A stretch of 64,000 bases of DNA from Nematostella vectensis (taxonomy: Eukaryota; Cnidaria; Anthozoa; Actiniaria; Edwardsiidae): NCBI RefSeq assembly GCF_932526225.1, contig NC_064037.1:8538203-8602202 (forward strand), written 5' to 3'. Under the pieces are notes generated by a model. The model was not told the DNA's origin. It saw only the letters and a list, made by a program, of their open reading frames with translations, and made no database searches. Position numbers and translations under genes: made by a program. Positions 1 to 11,006 of the stretch are shown one piece after another; positions within the stretch are counted from its first letter, which is position 1, and the number at the start of each line of letters is the position of its first letter.

Positions 1-960
1 TCAGACATGACCAAGGATCAGGCCCTTGAGCTTCTAGAGCGCTGTACAAATGAGGTTTGTATGATGGTTCTTCTGTCCCCCCCCCACCAAAAAAAAAAAA
101 GATCATTACATTATGCTACTGTGTCCTCCCCTACATGCTGTATGTCTAAGCACCTGACATTAAGGGCATAAAATGCTTCAGGATATTTAACACCACAGTT
201 TTATCTGGAAAATAATGCTTCCATAAACAGCCTAAGTGTTGCAGTTGGCGGAACATCAGTTTGTTTAAAGTGTCTCACCATAAGATCTTAATTCTATTCC
301 GGTTTCAATATGAGTTGGGTTGTTGGTTTTCACCTTTGCTGGGATGGTGTATCTCTTTTTTTTTTTTATTCTTCTCTCCTCAAAAATACACAATTTTTAT
401 CCCGAGCTGTGTTCCTTGGCCAGACGTAATCTGTAGTGGGTGATGGTGGATGCTGTGTCCTGCACCCTGATCGCATCTACAGGATGCCATTGGCTTTCCT
501 AGTTTTTATTATCATTTATATTTGATATCAATCTTTTTATACAAAAGCTGTGCTTCATGGGTATCAAATGAAATATTAAAGATGAAACAAATTCATATTT
601 TATGTGCCTGTTAATGGGGATTTAGCCATTTATCAATGAGCGACTGTACACGAGGACAACCTTGTTTTAAATAGGTGTATTCCATTTTTTTCTAAACGCT
701 TAACGACTCGCAAAGCCATAAAATTCAAAGTGGTTACCCTGCTATCATATTATATTGTACTTTCTTGTTTTTATCTTGTGTGTTTAAATTCAGGTAGATG
801 GATAGATAAATAGAGCCTACCCTAATATTTTACTTTCCTTGATAATCCTTTTGTTAAATTTCAGGTCCAGAAAAGATTCATTGTTAACCTGCCAAACTTC
901 ACCGTGCGTGTGGTGGACAAAGATGGAATACACGACGTCAAAGTACCAGCTCAAAACTAG
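1..960 (+). CDS. PSMB2: Proteasome subunit beta type-2, C-terminal two exons (5' part lies outside the window)
   Basis: Two in-frame coding exons are visible: 1-54, followed by donor gtttgt, and 865-960, preceded by ttaaatttcag and ending in TAG at 958-960. The joined reading is an acidic helix ([13 protein letters not shown]), then [19 protein letters not shown] and [11 protein letters not shown]-stop. PSMB2 (beta-4 of the 20S core) is known to end in a very similar way: an ELL-x-x-C helix, QKRFI-NLP-F-VR--DK and GIHD. This is a non-catalytic beta subunit that assembles in the beta rings of the 20S proteasome in cytosol and nucleus. The intron (55-864) and the 3' region have a diverged second copy at about 9.5-11.3 kb. 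Because the exon here is uninterrupted and the copy is not, this is taken as the functional gene. Identity is by remembered family sequence, so the symbol is likely but not certain. Confidence 0.86.
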
Positions 961-2045
961 CTTAGCTTAGTTTATCTCTGAATGTCACTGACTGTTTTTC
1001 CTTCTCTTGTCAATATGTGGCCTCTCATGATGTTTATTATCCGCCTATTTGTGATGCAAACTGCGATTGAAATGGTCCTCGAGATCATTGTTCCTAACGA
1101 AAGTGTACCGATAGTGTACCCAGAATCGCCATGCTCTTATACAGCATGTATTTATTGTATCCTTGTTTTTCTGCAAAGAGGCCTTGATGTTATGGATTAC
1201 TTATTCCATGACATCATTTGTGAACTGGGCGCAGACACATGCTAAAGCCCGATAAAAGCTTGCTACTTTGGGTAATAAACCACCCCGGTTAGTGATTTTA
1301 CAATAGACTGTAATCACCTATTCCAACAATGAGAGAATTTTCGCCAACTCTCTTAAAGGTCATAACATTAAACACCTATGTATAATAAAAAAAAACATGT
1401 TGTCATTACAGTGAACGGCTGAATGTCAGTTCTAAAACCTAAAGGAGCAACATAGCAATCCATACTGTATCCATAATTCTTAGTTCATAATTGAGGCTTT
1501 CGAGGTACTTTGCTACTGGGTTAACAAGGCAATAAGTTTTGTTCCAAAACCTGCAATATCAGTTCAACAGTCAAGTAGTCTAGAGATGGAACAGTTTGGC
1601 CTGGAACAAATTCCCACATTTTCTTTCTCTTCGTGTGATTCAAAAAACATATATCGAAATAAAATCACATGGTCATTCGGAAATTTAAAAAAGAACATTT
1701 TCTTTTGTGGCCATCTTTGATTTTATTGTCACTCATGAGAGCACTCTAGTCTCTGCGGCTGCAAACTCAACAAAATTTTCTGGTGAGTAGAGCTCTTACA
1801 ATAGTTATTATCTATTGACAGGGCCATTGAAGCAATTAACTCATACAATCTAGGTTTGTGAGGAATACAGTATATATATATTATATTTAAACTATTGGTT
1901 CCCCTGTAAAAAAAGCCGCGATAAATCTGTGGTCCAATATGTTCATCTTTACGCTCTACAGGAGGAATGGTTTTGCTTATGATTAAAAATTTTTTGGCTA
2001 GTGAGTGATGCTTAGATACAAACAATACATTTCTTCAGTAGCTCC
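961..2045. other. PSMB2 3' UTR and unannotated intergenic DNA
   Basis: The stretch up to about 1465 is matched, with substitutions and indels, by 11031-11286, so it belongs to the segmental duplication. I see no coding exon here. Bases 1685-1745 resemble the arm of the foldback element at 5952-6153 (cattttcttttgt-gccatctt). Confidence 0.5.
1274..1279 (+). other. Probable poly(A) signal of PSMB2
   Basis: An AATAAA hexamer lies about 315 nt after the PSMB2 stop codon. It is the first canonical hexamer downstream, so it is the likely 3' end signal. No cDNA evidence is available. Confidence 0.45.
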
Positions 2046-2059
2046 GTGAAAGGAGTGAA

Positions 2060-2850
2060 TTTATCACTCACTAGGGACATGGTAGAATTTGAAAACAAAC
2101 AAAGAAAAGGAGTAGTCAATCTTCTCGCTTCTCACATAAACTGGAACAACTCTTTGAAAACAAGAAACCAAAGAAAACAAAGGGAAGCCATTCTTCTCGC
2201 TCCTCACATACACTGGAAAAGGTATTCAAAATTCAATCAAAGAAAACAAGGAGAAGCACATTCTTCTCTCTCACATAAACTGGAATAGGTATTTGAAAAG
2301 ATACCAAAGAAAACGAGGAGTAGCCATTCTTCTGGCATCTCACATATACTGGAACAACTTTTCGAAAAGAAAAACAAAGAAAACTAGAAATAGCCATTCC
2401 TTTTACTCAAATCAAGTGAAACAACTTCAAAAAGTAACCAAAGGAAATAAGGAGTGGCCATTCTTCTGGCATTAACATAAACTGGAACAGCTATTTGAAA
2501 AGAAAGACAAAGAAAACTAGAAATAGCCATTCCTTTTGCTCAAATTAGGAGTAGCCAATTGTCTCACAACTCACGTTAATTGGATGACCATTTGAAGAAA
2601 AAACAGAAAATGAGGAGCCACCATTCTTCTTGCTCACATAAACTGGAAAAGGTATTCGAAAGGCAACCAAAGAAAACAAGGAGTCACCATTCTTCTTCTC
2701 ACATAAACTGGGAAAGGTATTTGAAAAAGACCAAAGAAACCGAGGAGTCACCATTCTTCTGGTATCTCACATAAACAGGAAACAACTCTTCAAAAAAACA
2801 AAAACAAAGAAAACTAGAAATGTTCATTCCTCTCGCTCAAATAGAGTCAT
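2060..2850. repeat. Degenerate tandem repeat, unit roughly 60 bp
   Basis: About a dozen imperfect copies of a unit containing aaagaaaacaaggagt, agccattcttctcgctc and cacataaactggaa follow one another. Unit length and spacing vary through indels. Open frames on both strands here are by-products of the low-stop repeat unit and show no protein-like features. Confidence 0.8.
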
Positions 2851-3354
2851 CCCACAATGCACCAGGAGTAAATTTCGAGGCAACGTCTCTGGCTTCTGCT
2901 AAAGTATCAATTTTTGCTTTTTAGATCCTATTGCTTCGCTCGATGTCCTGTTTGTGGTATGTCTCAAAAAATCTTTCTCGAGCAATATCAACAGGAAAAA
3001 CATGTATTAATCCCTGTCCAACTATACCTTGTCTGTATCAAGCTGCCATGAAGTCCTATAAATCATTTTTTGGCATTTGAAAGCTCGAGGTTCTGATTAC
3101 TATAATTAAGAAATACAATTCATATTAAATCGGACTCATGAAAAGTATTGTAACGTTGGAATGAGGCTTCATGGCATGGGATATTATGTCACGAAACAGA
3201 AGTTTTAAATGGAAGTGTTAAAAAAAAATGTATTTAGGAATTGAAGGTAAAAGTTTCTCTTTTTAGTGTTCGGGTGTTCATACCAGTGGTCTAGTTGATG
3301 ACGAGCACCAAATATGCACTGTACCTTATTAAAGGATATTGGGCAAAAAGTGTT

Positions 3355-3650
3355 AATAATAGACATGATGACATGTAGGATATATAGCCCCTATGCAAAT
3401 GATATATTCATTTCAGCAGAGGCTAACAAAATCTAGAAAACACAATTTTTTTAAAGTATCAAATAGTACAGGGAGGTTTGTATTTGTTAAATTTTCACAA
3501 CAAATAATAGACATAATGACACGTAGGATATAGACCCTATGCAAATGATATATTCATTTCAGCAGAAGCCAACAAAATCTAGAAAACTCATTTTTTTAAA
3601 GTTTCAAATAGTACAGGGAGGTTTGTAATTGTTAAATTTTCTCAACAAAT
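3355..3650. repeat. Two-copy tandem duplication of about 147 bp
   Basis: The first copy, from aataatagacatgatgac to the t-rich end near 3503, is followed directly by a second copy starting aataatagacataatgac. They share ctatgcaaatgatatattc and aatagtacagggaggtttg and differ by scattered substitutions and a few indels. Confidence 0.85.
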
Positions 3651-3958
3651 CAACAGTGTCACACAAGTCGTGCCACGCAAGTTGACATGAAATGAAACAA
3701 TGAGGAAACAACCGAAATGAAGTGCAGTGTGAAATGCATAATTTTTTTTACAAATATATCTGAGTAAACTTAAATACCTTATTTAAATACCATTTGTTTT
3801 GTGTATCAAACAAAACAAAATAGTCAACAAATTTTAATACGAAAGATAATACAAATGTGACCGCTGACACCGATTAAAGAATCTTCAAGTGCAACAAAGA
3901 CATGCAAAGCCCTGTGCAAACTGCCCCAGCACCTGCTAGCATTGCTGCTGAATTTTGA

Positions 3959-4039
3959 CTTGACTGACGATAGGACAAAGGAAAAGTCAAAATGGGAAAT
4001 GTACTTTCGGCCTTTTCCTTTGTCTTGTGGTCAGTCAAG
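3959..4039. other. Short RNA-like hairpin (imperfect inverted repeat)
   Basis: The left arm cttgactgac..gacaaaggaaaag pairs with the right arm cttttcctttgtc..gtcagtcaag. That gives 10 bp, a 5x5 internal loop and then 13 bp, around a loop of about 25 nt. The size suits a miRNA-type precursor or a tiny foldback remnant; nothing in the sequence distinguishes these. Confidence 0.35.
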
Positions 4040-4602
4040 CAAGCCTGTTGCGAGCACGCAGGAAACCAGTATTCAAAACCCTTTTTGCCTGCCTGTTTCC
4101 TGCTAAACTCAGGGACTCTCCGTGGTAGAGTTTTTTCTTCCCTCATATTCAAAACCCTTAGAGACTAGGCTCATTTTCAAAATGGCTGCAAGCAAAATCA
4201 AAGTAAACAAGAATTCCTGCTAGTTTCTTCATTTGTATGTCAATTCTTGACTTACAAAGTTCTAGAGTGATAAAAAAAGCGAGAAAAATTATTAAAGCGG
4301 ACTCCCAAATATGGTATGTAATGCCTAACTAGGAAATGACCAAGCGAGCTACAAAATCAGTTTCTAAAACAAGATTGTTTGATATATGCTTATAGTCCTG
4401 ATTTGAGAGTGTTAAAGAGGTATGAAAAGTTTGATCTGCAAAGGAAGGTTCTTCAGGCTCGTTTAGGGGCCTCTCATTTTTAAGGGGAGGGGATGTTGAA
4501 AAAAAAACGAGCCGAGTGAGAAGGGCGGGGGGAAAAACCAGTTTTTTCTATATTGAATATCTTTATGTTAACTCGATTGCATCTTTATCTTTAGCAAAGT
4601 CT

Positions 4603-4873
4603 TGAAAAATGGCTGTGAGGTGGGGGGCCTTTGGAGGAAAAACAACTGGGAAGATCGAAATCCATGTCCATTTCCAACACAGTGTGCCAGTGTTTGCACA
4701 TTTCAATATTTGGAACAATGCATAATAAAAAATGAAACAAAGATATTAACTCAGTTTTCCTTTTTTTTTCAAACTTCATCGTCGCCATTATCATCTTCAT
4801 CATCATCATCATCCTCTCATCATCTTCATTGAAAAATGGCTGTGAGGTGGGGGGCCTTTGGAGGAAAAACAAC
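4603..4873. repeat. Direct repeat of about 45 bp flanking a 180-bp segment
   Basis: The block starting ttgaaaaatggctgtgagg and ending ggaggaaaaacaact occurs at about 4603-4647 and again at about 4829-4873. The copies are almost identical. Between them is a tcatcatcatc microsatellite. The spacer could have been inserted, or one copy duplicated. Confidence 0.7.
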
Positions 4874-4879
4874 TTCAAG

Positions 4880-5690
4880 GGGGGAGGCATGGTACCTTTC
4901 ACAATTTAGAAAAACAGCCTTTGATTGATATATTTTTAATGATTGACAATTGAGACCTGCTTTAGGGACCATTCATTATTTATACTGGGGGTGGGCTGGT
5001 AATAAAGGTAATATTGAAAATAATGATAGCCCCCTCCCCCACAGATCCCACCATTTATTTAAGAATAAACATTTCTATCTGTTTGCATAATATGCAAAAA
5101 AAACTTCTGTTTATAAGATACAAAGGAATTTGCAATTTGATTGGCTGAATAGAAATGTTGACTCAATGCAAGTACAGTATGTCATCTGGTATTCGCTCTA
5201 CTATAAATTGATGAATACTTATGGAATGCATATTGGAACCCCACATGACAATCTTGCAAACCATTTAACAGTAGTGTTTAGTATTGTGTTTAGTAATGTT
5301 TTGTGTCAAAAGTAAAATGTGTTTGTGTGTACACAGAAGTTCAAAAAGTCGACCCCTCAACATGTGTTTCCACATTTTGGCGCCTTGGTACAAGGAAGGT
5401 CTGACTGGGTAATTCAATAATATACAACAACAAAAAGTACTAACTCACATAATTTTGCTAAAGAAGGGCGGGCTGGCTAGTAGTCTAATGTAGAAATAGG
5501 CTGTGAATTCTATTTAATACTCAATGTTTTGGAATGTAGACCCTTTTTCAAGGTACAAAACTATGTGAGATGCACAATACTGAAGTACCAGTATCCAGTA
5601 GTACCAGTATTCACTTGAAGTCCAGTTAATCTAATGTTTAACCTAAAAGTAATTGCATCACAAATGATATTGGTCTTAAAATGACAGAGT
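4880..5690. other. Intergenic DNA with no recognisable feature
   Basis: AT-rich sequence with short open frames only. I see no splice-site-bounded exon, RNA gene or tandem repeat. Confidence 0.5.
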
Positions 5691-5703
5691 AGCATGTTCT
5701 TAA

Positions 5704-5942
5704 AGCCGCATTGTCACCAGTTTACTTCCAGAGGTCCGACGGAAACCTCAACCGTTAAAAGACAAAAGAATCTATTAGAATCCGAGATATTTAACAGGCC
5801 ATCCGCTCTAAATTATCTATCACATCCTCAAAAGAACTTCCAATAAACACACTGCTTTCAATGTTTTGAAATATGTTTCCCATTAAAAATCATCGGAGAT
5901 TGCTACGTAATCGACCGGAAGTAAACTGGTGACAATGTGGCT
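5704..5942. mobile_element. Foldback MITE, family 1 copy 1 (TTAA-flanked)
   Basis: The ends are inverted repeats starting AGCCGCATTGTCACCAG and continuing tttacttcc. TTAA lies directly outside on both sides (5700-5703 and 5943-5946). A second copy in opposite orientation is at 17717-17962. A TTAA target is typical of piggyBac-type elements, but a TA target with longer termini reads equally well, so the superfamily is open. It has no coding capacity and is therefore non-autonomous. Confidence 0.8.
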
Positions 5943-5951
5943 TTAATAACC

Positions 5952-6153
5952 TCCCAAAAGTTCTCCAAAGTTAACTTGAAATTTAACAAAAAACATTTTC
6001 TTTTGTCAGCCATCTTGGATTCTAATGTTATTAATGAGCAAAGCCTTCTCTCAGCCAGTGCACTCATGAATAACCAAGATGGCTAACAAAAGAAAATGTT
6101 TATTGTTAAATTTTGGGATTTTCCCCAAAAATAACTTTGGAGAACTTTTGGGA
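5952..6153. mobile_element. Foldback MITE, family 2, abutting the first
   Basis: Terminal inverted repeat TCCCAAAAGTTCTCCAAAG is followed by a longer imperfect inverted region (ttaacaaaaaacattttct, then cagccatcttgg) that is mirrored on the right side. It lies 9 bp from the family-1 element and just downstream of the zinc-finger stop codon. An AATAAA on the minus strand (6099-6104) sits in its right arm and may serve as the zinc-finger gene's poly(A) signal. Confidence 0.7.
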
Positions 6154-6205
6154 TGTTGTTTAGAATGTCATCGGCTATAAACTTTGGTAGATTGACTGGA
6201 GTGAG

Positions 6206-7387
6206 TCATGAGTCTGAGTGAGTCACTAGGTGTTTTTTAAGGTTTCCAGATAGGCGAAAGCACTTGCCACATTCATCACATTTGTGTGGTTTCTGTCCTG
6301 AGTGTATCATTAGGTGTCTTCTCAGGGCTCTACTTTGGGTAAAGCACTTGCCACATTCATCACATTTGTGTGGTTTCTGTCTTGAGTGAGTCATTAGGTG
6401 TTTTTTATGGTCTCCTGATTGGATAAAACCCTTGCCACATTTATCACATTTGTGTGGTTTCTCTCCTGAGTGTATCATTAGGTGTCTTCTCAGGGATTTA
6501 CTTTGGGTAAAGCACTTGCCACATTCATCACATTTGTGTGGTTTCTGTCCTGAGTGAGTAATGAGATGCTCTTTGAGGTTGTCAGGTCTGCAAAAGCACT
6601 TGCCACATTCATCACATTTGTGTGGTTTCTCTCCTGAGTGAGACATTAGGTGATTTTTAAGGCTTCGAGATTGGTTAAAACTCTTCCCACATTTATCACA
6701 TTTATGTGGTTTCTGCCCTGAGTGAGTCATTAGGTGGAATTTTAGATTTCCATAATGAGTAAAGTACTTGCCACATTCATCACATTTGTGTGGTTTGTGT
6801 CCTGTGTGGATCATTAAGTGTTTTTTAAGGTATCCCTGTTGATTAAAGCACTTGCCACATTCATCACATTTGAATGGTTTCTGTCCTGAGTGAATCATTA
6901 GGTGCTGATTTAGACTTCCAGATAGTCTAAAGCACTTGCCACATATATCACACTTGTGTGGTTTCTGTCCAGAGTGAATCGTTAGGTGTATTTTCAGGGC
7001 TCCAGAATGGCGAAAGCACTTTCCACATTCATCACATTTGTGTGGTTTCTGTCCTGAATAAACTATTTGGTGAATTTTTAGGTGTTCACGTCGACCAAAG
7101 CACTTGCCACATTTATCACATTCATATGGCTTCTGTCCTGAATGGATCTTTTGGTGTGCTTTCAGGTTTGGACGACGGGCAAAGCACTTACCACACTCAT
7201 CACATTGGTACAACTTATTACATGAGTCCAACGTATTTGATGCCTCTTGTACAATACTGTTTAAATCAAAATACTCTGGCTCAACTTTAATTTCTTGCTT
7301 GCAAATCAACTCTTGATTACTGTCATTAGTTTGTGTTATCATATTCATTTCCACAGAGGTAGAACTGATTTGCTCATTATCGCCCAT
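6206..7387 (-). CDS. C2H2 zinc-finger protein with 12 tandem fingers
   Basis: A single uninterrupted coding exon of 393 residues starts at the ATG read from 7387 (MGDNEQ...); the reading frame extends upstream but has no earlier ATG. The first 55 or so residues are acidic and include IKVEPE, which fits the SUMO-conjugation pattern psi-K-x-E. Twelve fingers of the form CDECGKCF-x5-L-x2-H-x3-H follow, joined by SGQKP or SGEKP linkers, a close variant of the TGEKP linker of DNA-binding fingers. Residues at the helix positions that normally read bases differ between fingers while the framework is nearly constant, so it is probably a sequence-specific nuclear DNA-binding protein. In finger 2 the last zinc-binding His is Tyr (HQIVY). 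No KRAB, BTB or SCAN domain is seen. A good acceptor (ttcttcattttag) about 50 nt upstream suggests a non-coding 5' exon. The target and function are unknown. Confidence 0.85.
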   Translation of the reverse strand: MGDNEQISSTSVEMNMITQTNDSNQELICKQEIKVEPEYFDLNSIVQEASNTLDSCNKLYQCDECGKCFARRPNLKAHQKIHSGQKPYECDKCGKCFGRREHLKIHQIVYSGQKPHKCDECGKCFRHSGALKIHLTIHSGQKPHKCDICGKCFRLSGSLNQHLMIHSGQKPFKCDECGKCFNQQGYLKKHLMIHTGHKPHKCDECGKYFTHYGNLKFHLMTHSGQKPHKCDKCGKSFNQSRSLKNHLMSHSGEKPHKCDECGKCFCRPDNLKEHLITHSGQKPHKCDECGKCFTQSKSLRRHLMIHSGEKPHKCDKCGKGFIQSGDHKKHLMTHSRQKPHKCDECGKCFTQSRALRRHLMIHSGQKPHKCDECGKCFRLSGNLKKHLVTHSDS

Positions 7388-8960
7388 GATGTTTTCATGC
7401 AAACCACAGTTACCTCATAGATTTTTGCTTCATCTTTTTATTTTCTAAAATGAAGAAATGAGAATGTGTTATTCAAGTTAGACTAGCAGTTTCCAAATCG
7501 CTGTGTTCTAAGCACATCACAATCCTCAATAAAAATACACATTTCCTGACTTAAAGATCTTAAAATAACAACTTTTGGCATAACTGAGTAACAGAAGAGG
7601 TACATAGACAAACCTCAGATGTAATGCATACTCAGGCTGTTTGTTAGAAACTGTGCTACTTCACACTAGCTGTAAGTCGTCACATAGCGGTCAACCCAAC
7701 TTGGACAAAAAATCTTGTTAAATCGGGTGAAATACAGTAAATATGTGAAAAAACCCAAGAGAGCCAATAGGGTAATACATAGAATGTATGAACATTCTCA
7801 CAAAAATTGGGCTTGTGATGAGGTCCAAAATATTGTGACACCCACCTAATGCTGGTGAGTTGACAGCTATATCATCACAAGAATTGTACATTTTAACCTT
7901 CTTTTGAATGAAGGTTCTGTAAGTCCCAAGCCACTCAGTACATCATGATAACTTACTACAGGGGTCACAACCTCAAACTGCTAAACTGTGTATCCATGTA
8001 TCTAGGAATAGACTTTATTAGAATTTTAAACTTTGCTTACAAAACTGTTAGTCAACGGAACAGTTAACCTATTAAATTCGCCCTTTGTTGATTGCTGTTT
8101 TCTTTGTGAAATATTTTGTCAAAGCCACTATAGGATATTGTACATTTAGCCTTGGACGACACTTTAGAGGTTGTCTTATCAAAATCTACAAGAGCAATTA
8201 TGTGATCTCGGCAAATTATGATTTTTAGTTATTATTTAAATACTTTGAAATTCGCCCTGATATAGATCCATAGGCGGGCAAGGAATTCTATACCATTGCT
8301 GTTTAGCTACCTCTTATTTCTAGGAACATACCAAACATAAAACCATATGTTTTGTTGATCTTTAGAGTTGGGTCATTCGGGGGCTTCGCAGTGTGTCAAA
8401 ATAAAAGAAAGCTTTTAAAAGAACTTCTTTGCTTTTTTCCTTAGTCGCCATGTAAATCAATGACCAAGTTCATTACAAATAATATGAGATATAAACTGGC
8501 CTTGAATAATGCAATTTTGGGCATCTAGGTCATCCACACAAAAACCGACTTTCCGTTGCAAACAGCGCCAGCATTCTTACTGCCGGCGAAAACGGTTTGT
8601 AAAAAAACATATTTGGGGATGCTGTTAAGAAGTTCATCAACATTTGCCTTCTGGTCATCCAAGCAATGCTAGCCGATGTTGGCGCTGTCAGTACAAAGCT
8701 CTAGATTACACAAACCTTTTTCACGAAGAGACGCTGGTCGGCCATTTTGATCTTGAAAGAAACCACAGGAAACCCAAGCTTGCATTCCAGTCTGGCATGT
8801 TCGCGGGCCTCCTGTGTACAAAGGACGGTTTTGAGTTGTCTTCACCACGGAGTCGTGCAGTAAACGGGCTTTATGCCAGAAATCACTGGTATAATATTTT
8901 TTGCGAGAGTCTGCACTACAAATACATTTGCATTTGTATTTGGAAATATACACTTTCGTC
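7388..8960. other. Upstream region of the zinc-finger gene; no recognised gene
   Basis: The part next to 7388 is likely 5' UTR and promoter of the zinc-finger gene. Around 8540-8960 base composition rises in GC and open frames exist on both strands, but none resembles a known family and none is bounded by convincing splice sites. I call no gene. Confidence 0.4.
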
Positions 8961-8968
8961 CGATGTGT

Positions 8969-9052
8969 GGCTCCGAGCTTCGCGGCGACACCGATTTGAG
9001 CGAAGCGACTGAAGCGAGGTCGCTTCGCTGGAAACGGTGTCGCCTCGGAGCC
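8969..9052. repeat. GC-rich nested hairpin
   Basis: The outer arms ggctccgag and cgacaccg are mirrored by cggtgtcg and ctcggagcc. Inside is a second inverted pair, agcgaagcgac against gtcgcttcgct. Similar gaagctcggagcctctgg text occurs near 56850, suggesting a dispersed foldback family. Confidence 0.6.
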
Positions 9053-10351
9053 TCATTTAGAACCTTCGATTTGGTCTCTAGTCACCGAGAGGGCATACAA
9101 CGACGAGCCACTCCTCCCGAAACAAGGGCGCTACGACCCTGGTATTTGGACGTAACGTCGAAACTTTATATGTGGGGCAATAGGGAGCTTGAGGAACGAC
9201 GAAGAAAACGTGGACGAAAAGACGGCAGAAAACAATAGAATTAAATTGAGGATGTAATAGAAGCACGTGGGAATGCGTTCTGTCTGATACATTTAAGCCG
9301 TTCTCCGCCAAACACGACCTGAGAACCCCAAGTTCCACGGTATATTGAGGACGTGGACGTTTGTCCTGCCACCCCCCTAACTGTGTTTGCCATTATAGGG
9401 TATAGATATAACGTTTTTAGTTTATTTTCATGTGTTACTGTTCAGAAAGTTTCGACTTATCCATGATGAGTACATGATTAATACATGAACAAAACATGAT
9501 CATTACAATATGCTACTGTGTCCTCCCCAACATGCTGTATTTCTAGGCACCTGACATTTGGGGGCATAAAATTTTTCGGGATATTTAACACCACAGTTTT
9601 TTCTGGAAAAATAATGCTTCTATAAACAACCTGATTGTTACAGTTGGCAAAGCATTTTTTGTATGAACTGTCTCACCGTAAGATCTTAATTCTATCCCGG
9701 TTTCAACTTGAGTTGGGTTGTTGTTTTTCACCTTAGCTGGGATGGTTGTTCTCATCTTTTCTTTGTATTCCTTTCTCCACCGACACAATTTCTATCCAAA
9801 GCCGTGTTCCTTGGCCAGACATACGGTACTATAAGCTGTTTAGCGCCAGTAAACTGTAGCGCACGCTGTTGCTACACTGTTGCTATCCCATCTACAAGAC
9901 GCCATGCTTTCCTAGTTTCTATATGGTATCAATCTATTTATTATTTATTTATTAATCTATTTATAGATTTTTACCAATCAAACGAATAAACAAATAATTT
10001 TAAATGAAACAAATTCAGGATTGAGTAGTTTTAGCATTTTTGCTTATGTGCCTGTAAAGAATACTTGACCTCAGAGGTAGAGCCATTTATACGTTACCAA
10101 TGAGCGACTGCAACCTTATTTCTAATGGCTGTATACCATTGTCTTCTAAATGCTATACAACTCGCAAAGCCATATTGTACTTTCTTGTTTTTATCTCGTG
10201 TGTTTAATTTCAAGTAGATGGATAGATATATAGTGGCTACCCTAATATTATATTTTTTTATGATTTTCCTTGTGCTTAATTTCAGGCCCAGAAAAGATTC
10301 ATAGTTAACCTGCCAAACTTTACCGTGCGTGTGGTAGACAACGATGGAATA

Positions 10352-11006
10352 CCTTATTACACTTAATTTTCGCGTCACTTTAATTTCGCGATTTTAAAAG
10401 TTTTGCGAAAATAAAGGAACGCGAAAATTTGGATGGGCGAAAATTAAGTGAGTACTATCAAGAAGCCTTTGGGGGAATATTGGCCGTTTAATAAGCTTCA
10501 TGGAAACACCTTGTCTATTTAGTCATCTAATAGAATCAAAAAGCCCAAACTGTCGCGATCTCGTACCAGAACAATGAATACAATACACAAAAACTGGAAA
10601 TCGACTCTGCCAAATTTTCGTCTTTAATAAGACTTCTTCAGGGCAGACCTGAAGAAATGTCTACCCTGAAGAAGTCTTATTAAAGACGAAAATTTGGCAG
10701 AGTCGATTTCCAGTTTTTGTGTATTGTAGTCATCTAATACATATAGTACGGTAAGGGGTTGAGTTGGACTTATTTATAGATTTTTATAAAACTAAATTTA
10801 ACCCACGCATCTTTTTTTACAAGTTGTTTCATTTTTTATGATTACAGCAAATTTCAATTCCACTTGTTTTGCTTGATTTAATAAATCGCGAAAATAAAGT
10901 GATCTGGTTTTTTGAAAATAGGAAAATCGCGAAAATGAAGTGTCGCGAAATATCGCCATCTCAAAATCGCGAAATTTCGACGTCGCGAAAATTAAGTGCA
11001 ATAAGG
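10352..11006. mobile_element. Inverted-repeat DNA transposon with TA target duplication, copy 1
   Basis: The element begins CCTTATTACACTTAATTT and ends with the imperfect reverse complement (aattaagtgcaataagg). TA is duplicated on both sides (10350-10351 and 11007-11008). The parent PSMB2 exon near 928 shows the unoccupied site, gatggaatacacgacg, so the borders are exact. Internal sequence is full of cgcgaaaat motifs. It has no coding capacity, so it is a non-autonomous element; a TA duplication is typical of Tc1/mariner. It carries a nested foldback insertion at 10533-10727. A second copy is at 14493-14977. Confidence 0.9.
10533..10727. mobile_element. Nested foldback element with 12-bp target duplication
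   Basis: It lies inside the TA transposon, bounded by direct repeats agtcatctaata (10521-10532 and 10728-10739). The sister transposon copy at 14.5 kb lacks it and has a single agtcatctgatg-like site, which confirms insertion. Its body is mostly a long inverted repeat (acaatacacaaaaactgg, then tcgactctgccaaatttt, mirrored on the right). The right arm contains ctgaaga-agtcttattaaagac-gaaa, which resembles the core of a hammerhead ribozyme. It has no coding capacity. Confidence 0.75.

Noticed and set aside
3874-4152. 92-codon minus-strand frame with a hydrophobic C-terminus
   Set aside because: It spans the hairpin at 3959-4039, has no recognised motif and no supporting splice or promoter context. 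It could be a small exon, but evidence is too thin.
8644-9238. Overlapping frames of about 120 codons on both strands in a GC-richer segment
   Set aside because: Frames cross a nested hairpin and show no domain, and neither strand is favoured by splice sites or codon pattern.
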